This document shows, in pieces, positions 1 through 5,497 of a stretch of DNA of 11,328 nt. A program made the translations under genes and the position numbers. The notes under the pieces were generated by a model. The model had not been told where the DNA came from, searched no databases, and saw nothing but the letters and a program-made list of their open reading frames with translations. This DNA is from Victivallales bacterium (GTDB taxonomy: Bacteria > Verrucomicrobiota > Lentisphaeria > Oligosphaerales > Oligosphaeraceae). Numbering within the stretch: the first letter of the stretch is position 1; the number at the start of each line of letters is the position of its first letter. Location of the stretch: positions 1 through 11,328 of the forward strand of contig JAFYIW010000089.1 of the NCBI GenBank assembly GCA_017538465.1, read 5' to 3'.

Positions 1-153
1 AATTGCCCGACGGGGCAGCTCTTGGTCTTCGCCTGGAATGAATTCGAGGAAGGCGGCTGGCTCTGCCCTACCTGGGCGCCCAATGGGCAGGCCGACACCT
101 CCCGATGCGAGGCCTTTGCCAAGATGGTGAAGCTCTGGAAGGATGAGGCGTGA
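1..153 (+). CDS. C-terminal fragment of a probable GH99/WbsX-like glycoside hydrolase
   Basis: Reading frame 1 is open from the first base to a TGA at 151-153 and encodes the last 50 residues of a protein whose start lies outside the window. The peptide contains an AWNEFEEGGWLCPTW segment. A Trp-Asn-Glu followed by Glu-Gly and then a Pro near the C-terminus is typical of the last barrel strand in GH99/GH71-like and WbsX-like proteins, which act on extracellular or surface glycans. The closing stretch (FAKMVKLWKDEA) looks like a terminal amphipathic helix. The stop overlaps a possible GTG start of the next gene in a GTGA arrangement, so the two may be translationally coupled. The family call rests on one short motif; the frame and stop are certain, the exact enzyme class is not. 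Confidence 0.6.
   Translation, partial: NCPTGQLLVFAWNEFEEGGWLCPTWAPNGQADTSRCEAFAKMVKLWKDEA
139..152 (+). promoter_or_regulatory. Possible ribosome binding site and GTG start overlapping the preceding stop
   Basis: AAGGA at 139-143 is followed after six bases by GTG at 150-152, which overlaps the TGA at 151-153 of the upstream gene. The spacing is ideal for initiation, and the overlap is of the kind used for translational coupling. Against it, the signal peptide fits better with a start at 207. The AAGGA may simply be coding sequence (Lys-Asp) of the upstream gene. Confidence 0.35.
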
Positions 154-206
154 GCCAGGGCCTCCAGGGTTATGGACTTTCCCCGTTCGACTCTCATCTC
201 CCTTTT

Positions 207-2009
207 ATGAAAATGAAGATGGACCGATTGTCTTTCAATGCGAAAACGCCCCGTTTTTGGATGAGCACATTCCTTGGAGCGATTTTGACGCTGACAGGCG
301 TATGTGCACAGGAGCCGTCAGAATCGGCGTTGGCCTTTGGGCAGGCGGTGGAGTTGTTTGACGACGGCCAGCTGGAGGCGGCGGAGCGGATGTTCTTGCA
401 GATGGATCCTCAGGAGACCCCGTTGGTGTATTCCTATCTTGGCGCCATCCGAAAGCGGATGAATGACCCAGAGCGGGCCGGGGAGTATTTTCGGCAGGGC
501 GCCGAACTGAATGAGCCGAATTCGATGTTTTATCTGGCGGACATGCTGGACACGGGAAGTGGAATGGAGCAGGATCGCGCGGCGGCCTTTGCGCTTTTCA
601 AGAAGGTCGCGGATATGTCGGGGGATCCAATTTCATGCTTCAAGGCCGCCATTATGCTGTTCATTGGCGATGATGTGCCTCAGGATACTGAGGAGGGAGA
701 AAAGTATCTGATGATGGCCGCTGACTCGAACCAGGACAATCCGGTGGTCCCGCTTGCCAGGCATTTGCTAGGGGTGTATTACGCGGAGCAGGGGAAATTG
801 AAGCAGGCCACTCGCTATCTGGAATTGGCTGCGGAACAGGGAGTGGTCGATGCTTGGCGACGATTGGGCGTGATTCATTTTGAGGACAGCGAGGGGCGTG
901 CCCTTGCGAACGACTTGCGCTGGGCGAAGCTCTGCTTTCTGGCCGCCGAGCGTCTTGAGCCAGACAGCGCCACGGAGTATAACTTGGGCCTTGTCGCGGT
1001 CTGTGAAAAGAACCCCGAGGATGTCATGCGATGGATGACATTGGCCAAGGAGAATGGCGATGAACTCGCGAAGAAATTCCTGGAGGATATCCCGGCGCAG
1101 GCCGCGATTCCCGCAGTGGCCCCCGGCGAGGATTCGGAGCTTCCGGCGGCCTTGCCGAGGATATGGGAGGAAGTCACGGAGCGCATTGGCGCCGATGGCT
1201 GCGAGGCGCTGAGGGCAATGGGTGCGCATGGGGTTGACAGTGGTTGCCAGGGAAACGTGCTGCTCCTGTCGCCTTTGCCGGAGGGATTGGCAATGCCGGG
1301 CTGGACCTATCAGGCTCCCGAAGTGAAACTGCCCATTGAGGAGAATGTGTTCTATGACCGCGACGGCAATGAGCGCTGGATGGACGAGAGGTTCCTGGAG
1401 GAGCCACTGGAAAAAAACTTGTGGTCATTCCATTTGACAATGAGGAAGATCAATTCCGCCGGGGTCGGTGAATTGGTGCATTTCCTCTCCGGCGTTTTCC
1501 CGTCTTGTCGAGAGACGGAGGCAAGTGAGCTGCTGGATTTGGCGGATGGCAGGCGGCCTAATGGGGACGAGCGCGTCAAGGACTGGGTCTGGAAAATCCG
1601 CGACGGGCTTTTCTTCCATTTGCGCGAGGATGGCAGTGGCGGCTACGGAATTCGGTCCTATCGTTTCATCCGGCGGCGTGGCGAAGAGGCGGAGGTGGTC
1701 ATGGAGTTTGGCTCCGCGCCTGAAGTGGCGGGTGCCGCGCTGGTGGAAGGCATTCTCCAGGGGAGTTCGGATTGCCGTAACAACCAGGCGGTCATTCTGT
1801 TGGCCACCAACCGACAAGTCTATGAAGAGGTGGCGGAGGGCATTCTCCAGGAGCTTGCCGCGGAGGGACACGCGGTGGCGACGTACAATCTAGGGGAGAT
1901 GTGTCTGGCAAAGGGGGATTTGCCTCAGGCGGCAGAATGCTTTGCCCGGACAAGACAGCTGCTGGGACTTGGCGAGAGGACACCCGAATGTCCGAACGGC
2001 GAGGAGTGA
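207..2009 (+). CDS. Secreted Sel1/TPR-repeat protein of unknown function
   Basis: The protein is 600 residues from the ATG at 207. Residues 1-34 look like a signal peptide: a basic start, a hydrophobic stretch FLGAILTLTGV, and likely cleavage at VCA|QE. Residues about 40-290 are Sel1/TPR-type helical repeats with recurrent patterns such as AGEYFRQGAEL, AFALFKKVADM and ATRYLELAAEQG. Residues about 300-545 show no repeat pattern and match no family I know. A last TPR-like unit (ATYNLGEMCLAKGDLPQAAECF) sits near the C-terminus. Such repeats normally bind partner proteins; no catalytic motif is visible. A GTG at 150 is a serious alternative start: AAGGA at 139-143 lies six bases upstream and it overlaps the previous stop, but it would add 19 residues ahead of the signal peptide. 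The ATG at 207 has no clear ribosome binding site. Confidence 0.8.
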   Translation: MKMKMDRLSFNAKTPRFWMSTFLGAILTLTGVCAQEPSESALAFGQAVELFDDGQLEAAERMFLQMDPQETPLVYSYLGAIRKRMNDPERAGEYFRQGAELNEPNSMFYLADMLDTGSGMEQDRAAAFALFKKVADMSGDPISCFKAAIMLFIGDDVPQDTEEGEKYLMMAADSNQDNPVVPLARHLLGVYYAEQGKLKQATRYLELAAEQGVVDAWRRLGVIHFEDSEGRALANDLRWAKLCFLAAERLEPDSATEYNLGLVAVCEKNPEDVMRWMTLAKENGDELAKKFLEDIPAQAAIPAVAPGEDSELPAALPRIWEEVTERIGADGCEALRAMGAHGVDSGCQGNVLLLSPLPEGLAMPGWTYQAPEVKLPIEENVFYDRDGNERWMDERFLEEPLEKNLWSFHLTMRKINSAGVGELVHFLSGVFPSCRETEASELLDLADGRRPNGDERVKDWVWKIRDGLFFHLREDGSGGYGIRSYRFIRRRGEEAEVVMEFGSAPEVAGAALVEGILQGSSDCRNNQAVILLATNRQVYEEVAEGILQELAAEGHAVATYNLGEMCLAKGDLPQAAECFARTRQLLGLGERTPECPNGEE

Positions 2010-2047
2010 AAGTGCGCCTGGAGACAAGCTGAAGGACACTTTGCCGA

Positions 2048-2064
2048 TGCGGGAATTTCCCGCA
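2048..2064. repeat. Perfect GC-rich hairpin between the Sel1 gene and pheT
   Basis: TGCGGGAATTTCCCGCA is a 17-base inverted repeat that is perfect around its central base; as RNA it gives a 7-bp stem with an ATT loop. It lies 39 bases after the stop of the Sel1-repeat gene and has no T-run behind it, so it is not a standard intrinsic terminator. It could be a 3' end stabiliser, an operator or a small REP-like repeat. A hairpin of the same design and core occurs at 10373-10389. Confidence 0.5.
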
Positions 2065-2141
2065 GGCGCAAGCGTCGGTCTTGGACGCAGGGGCTATAGT
2101 ACACGAAATTTCCTTTGGGTTCTTAACTTTACCGAACGACT

Positions 2142-4544
2142 ATGAAGACCTCTTTGAATTGGCTGCGGGACTATACGGACATCCCGTGGAGCGCACAGGA
2201 ACTTGCCGACCATCTGACTTCCGCCGGTCTGGAGCCGGAGAGCATCGAGACCACGGGGACGATTCCGGAGGGCGTGATTGTCGCGGAGATCCTCACCCGC
2301 GTGCCGCATCCGAATTCCGACCACATGAGCGTGTGCACGGTGAATCCCGGCACGGGCGAGCCGCTGCAGATCGTCTGCGGCGCGCCGAACTGCGACGCGG
2401 GCTGCCGCGTTCCATTGGCGACCATCGGCACGGATTTCGGCGGCGGCTTCGTGATCAAGAAGTCGAAACTCCGCGGCGTGGACTCCTGCGGGATGATGTG
2501 CTCTGCCAAGGAGCTCGGGCTCTCCGAAGACCACACCGGCCTGCTGATTCTGCCGCCGGACACCCCTCTGGGGAAGTCCGTTCGCGAGCTCTTCGAGTGT
2601 GACACGGTGATTGATTGGGAGGTCACGCCGAACCGTCCCGACTGGCTCTCCCATATCGGCGTCGCCCGCGAGATTTCCGCGCTGACCGGAAATCCCCTGC
2701 ATTGTCCCGATACGCCTGTGAAGGTGAACTCCACGGTGAAATCCTCGGACTATGCCTCCATCCGCATTGACGCGCCGGAGTTCTGCAGCCGTTACATCGG
2801 CCGCGTCTTCGCGAACATCAAGGTCGGTCCCTCGCCCGACTGGATGAAACGTCGCCTGGAGGCCGTGGGACTGCGCTCCATCAACAACGTGGTGGACATC
2901 ACCAACTACATCATGCTGGAATACGGTCAGCCGCTGCATGCCTTCGACCTGAATCACCTGGCCGGACACCAGATTATTGTGCGCCGTGCGAATGACGGCG
3001 AGGAGATTGTCACGCTGGACGGCGCGAAGCTCAAGCTCACGCCGGAGAATCTGCTGATCGCGGATGCCGAGAAGGGCGTGGCGCTGGCTGGCATCATGGG
3101 TGGCGAGAACTCGATGATCACCGACGAGACCACCACGGTGCTGCTGGAGGCCGCCGCCTTCGACCGCACGAACATCCGGCTTTCCAGCCGCGCGTTGAAC
3201 AAGGCCACCGACTCCAGCTACACTTACGAGCGCGGCGTCTCCCCCGAGACCACCGCTCTGGCTAGCGCACGGGCGGCGAGCCTGCTTTGCGAACTGGCCG
3301 GCGCCGAACAGCAGGGCGAGGCGATCGACTGCTATCCGAGACCTTGGCAGAGCGAGAGCATCACCGCCTCCGCGCAGCGCATCAACGACCTGCTGGGCCT
3401 GAAACTCTCCACGGACGAGGTGGTCAAGCTGCTGGCGCGGCGGGGAATCCAGACCACTGCGCAAGATGGCGATGCCTTCACCGTGGCCACGCCGTGGTGG
3501 CGCTTCGACCTCCATGCCCCTGTGGACCTCGCCGAGGAAGTGGCGCAGATGGTCGGGCTGGACGCCATTCCCGAGGCCACGCCCGCCGCCGCGTTGGGCG
3601 GCTCCGCCAACGAGGACAAGTACTATCCGCAGGAGAATGCCCGCGCTCAGCTGCTCGCCTTGGGGCTGGACGAAATCATGAACTACACGATGTGGTCCGA
3701 GACGCAATGTCTGGCCGGCACGAAGCTCACCGCCGATGACCTCCTGAAGGTCTCGAATCCCATCTCCGCCGACACGGCGTTCCTGCGTCCCACGGTGCTG
3801 CCCGGACTGCTGGAGGTGGTGCATCACAATGTCGCCCATGCGCAACATGACTTGGCGATCTTCGAACTTGGCCGCGTCTTCCAGCTGGAGAATGGCGTGC
3901 CAGCCGAGAAGCTGCAGATCGGCATTGCGGTCAGCGGACGGCGTCATCCCGAGCGCTTTGGCAAGGAGAAGGGAGAGGAGGTGGACTTCTTCACGCTAAA
4001 GGGCATTGTCGAAGGCTTCCTGGACGCGAATGGCCTGGCGGATTTCTACCGCTGCGAGGCCGCCGAGCATCCGGCCTTCCAGAAGGGGGTCTGCGCGAAG
4101 ATGACTGCCCGCAACAAGCGCGAACTGGCGGTCTTCGGCGCGGTCGTGCCGTCGTTGACCAAGGGCTTCCGGATGCGCCATCAGCTCTATGTGGCGTTGG
4201 TCGATTTGGAGGCCGTCCATGCCGCGCCGCATCCGTCCAAGAAATACGCGCCGCTGCCGCAGTTCCCTGGCGTGGAGCGCGACATCTCGTTCCTGGCGCC
4301 GGCGAGCCTGACCAGCCTGCAGGTCACCGAGGCCATCAAGTCCCTGAAGATTCCCGGCATCGTGAAAGTGGAGCTTTTCGACCTCTTCGCCGATGCCCAG
4401 AAACTCGGCGCGGACAAACAGTCGATGGCCTACACCATCACCTATCAGGATCCCGCCAGGACGCTCACCGACGACGAGGTGAACCAGCTGCAGGAGAAAC
4501 TCCGCCAGGGACTCGTCAAGAAGCTCGGCGTGGAATTGCGGTAA
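2142..4544 (+). CDS. pheT: Phenylalanyl-tRNA synthetase beta subunit
   Basis: This is the large chain of the alpha2beta2 enzyme that charges tRNA-Phe in the cytoplasm. At 800 residues it is full length for the bacterial family. The start MKTSLNWLRDYTDI is the family's usual N-terminus. An EMAP-II-like tRNA-binding OB domain spans about 42-150 (VAEILTRVPHPNSDHMSVC, then LRGVDSCGMMCSAKELGL). The B3/4 editing domain spans about 213-372 (NNVVDITNYIMLEYGQPLHAFD, then ALAGIMGGENS). B5 spans about 405-478 with the metal-site-like pattern WRFDLHAPVDLAEEVAQMVG. A catalytic-like core without an active site follows (about 490-690), then an FDX-ACB anticodon-binding domain at about 705-800 (PQFPGVERDISF). 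No clear ribosome binding site precedes the ATG. pheS is not directly upstream as in many bacteria; a Sel1-repeat gene stands there. Nothing suggests loss of function. Confidence 0.98.
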   Translation: MKTSLNWLRDYTDIPWSAQELADHLTSAGLEPESIETTGTIPEGVIVAEILTRVPHPNSDHMSVCTVNPGTGEPLQIVCGAPNCDAGCRVPLATIGTDFGGGFVIKKSKLRGVDSCGMMCSAKELGLSEDHTGLLILPPDTPLGKSVRELFECDTVIDWEVTPNRPDWLSHIGVAREISALTGNPLHCPDTPVKVNSTVKSSDYASIRIDAPEFCSRYIGRVFANIKVGPSPDWMKRRLEAVGLRSINNVVDITNYIMLEYGQPLHAFDLNHLAGHQIIVRRANDGEEIVTLDGAKLKLTPENLLIADAEKGVALAGIMGGENSMITDETTTVLLEAAAFDRTNIRLSSRALNKATDSSYTYERGVSPETTALASARAASLLCELAGAEQQGEAIDCYPRPWQSESITASAQRINDLLGLKLSTDEVVKLLARRGIQTTAQDGDAFTVATPWWRFDLHAPVDLAEEVAQMVGLDAIPEATPAAALGGSANEDKYYPQENARAQLLALGLDEIMNYTMWSETQCLAGTKLTADDLLKVSNPISADTAFLRPTVLPGLLEVVHHNVAHAQHDLAIFELGRVFQLENGVPAEKLQIGIAVSGRRHPERFGKEKGEEVDFFTLKGIVEGFLDANGLADFYRCEAAEHPAFQKGVCAKMTARNKRELAVFGAVVPSLTKGFRMRHQLYVALVDLEAVHAAPHPSKKYAPLPQFPGVERDISFLAPASLTSLQVTEAIKSLKIPGIVKVELFDLFADAQKLGADKQSMAYTITYQDPARTLTDDEVNQLQEKLRQGLVKKLGVELR

Positions 4545-4555
4545 AGGATGCCGAC

Positions 4556-4573
4556 CGGGGCTGAAACGCCCCG
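4556..4573 (+). repeat. Hairpin just after pheT
   Basis: CGGGGC (4556-4561) and GCCCCG (4568-4573) form a perfect 6-bp stem around a TGAAAC loop, 11 bases after the pheT stop. It may mark the 3' end of the pheT transcript. No T-run follows, so it is not a classic intrinsic terminator. It is the first of a cluster of GC-rich hairpins that fills this gap. Confidence 0.45.
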
Positions 4574-4592
4574 TGGCGGGAGATTGTGAGGG

Positions 4593-4720
4593 GCGGCCGC
4601 GCCCGGTCCCCCCCGTTTGGCGGCCCGTTGTGGATTTGGCCGGGGAGCCTCCCCCCCGTTGCGGCCGCGCCCGGTCTCCCCGTTTGGCGGCCCGTTGTGG
4701 GTTTGGCAGGGGAGCCTCCG
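4593..4720. repeat. Two near-identical copies of a GC-rich ~60-base unit
   Basis: Copy 1 runs from about 4593 to 4652 and copy 2 from about 4661 to 4720, a period of 67-68 bases. Both start with GCGGCCGCGCCCGGT, share GTTTGGCGGCCCGTTGTGG (4615-4633 and 4682-4700), and end with GGGGAGCCTCC. They differ by a few substitutions and in the length of a C-run. The unit has no start codon or ribosome binding site of its own and is almost surely non-coding. It looks like a dispersed, REP-like intergenic repeat. Confidence 0.7.
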
Positions 4721-4727
4721 GCTCCCC
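4709..4727. repeat. Perfect 8-bp hairpin with TCC loop
   Basis: GGGGAGCC (4709-4716), TCC, then GGCTCCCC (4720-4727) make a perfect stem at the end of repeat copy 2. Copy 1 has the left arm but not the right, so only copy 2 can fold this way. No T-run follows. It is probably part of a REP-like element rather than a terminator. Confidence 0.6.
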
Positions 4728-4734
4728 ATTTCCC

Positions 4735-4753
4735 CCCCTCGCCATGCGAGGGG
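4735..4753. repeat. Perfect 8-bp hairpin with CAT loop upstream of rsmI
   Basis: CCCCTCGC (4735-4742), CAT, then GCGAGGGG (4746-4753) form a perfect stem followed by AAAA. It lies 7 bases after the previous hairpin and 23 bases before the rsmI ATG. On the + strand it would sit in the rsmI leader. On the - strand TTTT precedes rather than follows it, so it is no terminator there either. It contains an in-frame ATG (4744) that is a less likely rsmI start. Confidence 0.6.
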
Positions 4754-4776
4754 AAAATGCAGTTAAATTTTGCGCC

Positions 4777-5454
4777 ATGGCTACGCTAATTCTCATCGCC
4801 ACGCCAATCGGCAACCTCGGGGACGCTTCGGAACGCCTCAAGCAGACGTTGCCTACGCTGGACATCCTGTGCTGCGAGGACACGCGCCACACCGGTAGCC
4901 TAGTGACCTTGCTGGGCATTGAACGCCCGAAACTCTACGTGGCGAACCACGAGCACAACGAACGTGGGATGGCCGCGCGGATTGTGGAATGGCTCAATGA
5001 GGGCAAACGCGTGGGGCTTTGCAGCGACGCGGGCTATCCGCTGGTCAGCGACCCCGGCTACCCGGCGGTAGTCGCGGCGCTGGAGGCCGGCCACGAGCTG
5101 GAGGTCCTCCCCGGTCCCAGCGCGGTCACGGTGGCGCTGCTGCTTTCGGGGCTGCCGCCCTCCAGCTATACCTTCAAGGGCTTCGCACCACGCAAGCCGG
5201 GCCATCGGCGCGCGTTCCTGGAGGAGGACGCCCAAAGCCGCCACACGCTCATTTTCTACGAGTCGCCCTTCCGCATCGGCAAACTGCTCCAGGAGGCTCT
5301 GGAGGTCTATGGCGACCGCCGCGCCGCCGTCTGTCTGGAACTCACCAAGCAGTTCCAGCGCGTGAAGCGCGGAACCTTGAGCGAATTGGCACCGCAGTTT
5401 GACGAGAAGGCGAAGGGCGAGGCCGTCGTCGTCATCGAGGGACGGCGCGATTAG
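4777..5454 (+). CDS. rsmI: 16S rRNA (cytidine-1402-2'-O)-methyltransferase
   Basis: RsmI uses S-adenosylmethionine to methylate the ribose of C1402 in the decoding site of 16S rRNA, in the cytoplasm. The 225-residue protein has the family motifs in order: ATPIGNL (8-14), CEDTRHT (33-39), HEHNE (58-62), SDAGYPLVSDPGY (83-95; the family usually has Thr in place of Tyr87), LPGPSAV (111-117), GFAPRKPGHRR (135-145) and FYESPFR (160-166), then LELTKQFQRVKRGTLSEL near the end. It is shorter than the roughly 280-residue forms and lacks their C-terminal extension, as many family members do. The ATG at 4777 gives the expected N-terminus; the longer open frame upstream translates the intergenic repeat and is rejected. 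No ribosome binding site is evident. Confidence 0.95.
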   Translation: MATLILIATPIGNLGDASERLKQTLPTLDILCCEDTRHTGSLVTLLGIERPKLYVANHEHNERGMAARIVEWLNEGKRVGLCSDAGYPLVSDPGYPAVVAALEAGHELEVLPGPSAVTVALLLSGLPPSSYTFKGFAPRKPGHRRAFLEEDAQSRHTLIFYESPFRIGKLLQEALEVYGDRRAAVCLELTKQFQRVKRGTLSELAPQFDEKAKGEAVVVIEGRRD

Positions 5455-5497
5455 CCGGAGTTTTCCAGTTGGTTCCTTGAATGATAATTGGAGGGGA

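Noticed and set aside
1741..1856. Repeated GGCATTCTCCAGG inside the Sel1-repeat gene
   Set aside because: It encodes EGILQ twice in frame about 90 bases apart and is explained by a short protein-level similarity or chance.
2010..2141. Possible T-box or other riboswitch leader before pheT
   Set aside because: No T-box consensus or antiterminator pair is seen; only a short hairpin and a TATAGT (2095-2100) without a matching -35 box.
2094..3947. Long open frame on the - strand opposite pheT
   Set aside because: It lies entirely opposite a certain pheT and its translation is Arg/Gly/His-rich without any family motif; it is a by-product of GC-rich codon use.
4573..4776. N-terminal extension of rsmI
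   Set aside because: It translates the GC-rich repeat, and the family begins right at the MATLILIATPIGNL encoded from 4777.
4445..4919. Antisense frames across the pheT-rsmI gap with repeated RAAKRG-like peptides
   Set aside because: The peptide repeats are just translations of the duplicated non-coding unit; they run into pheT and rsmI antisense and lack start signals.
5399..5497. Upstream extension of the glycoside hydrolase frame
   Set aside because: It overlaps the end of rsmI in another frame and would place Arg-rich sequence before a good signal peptide that starts at 5498.
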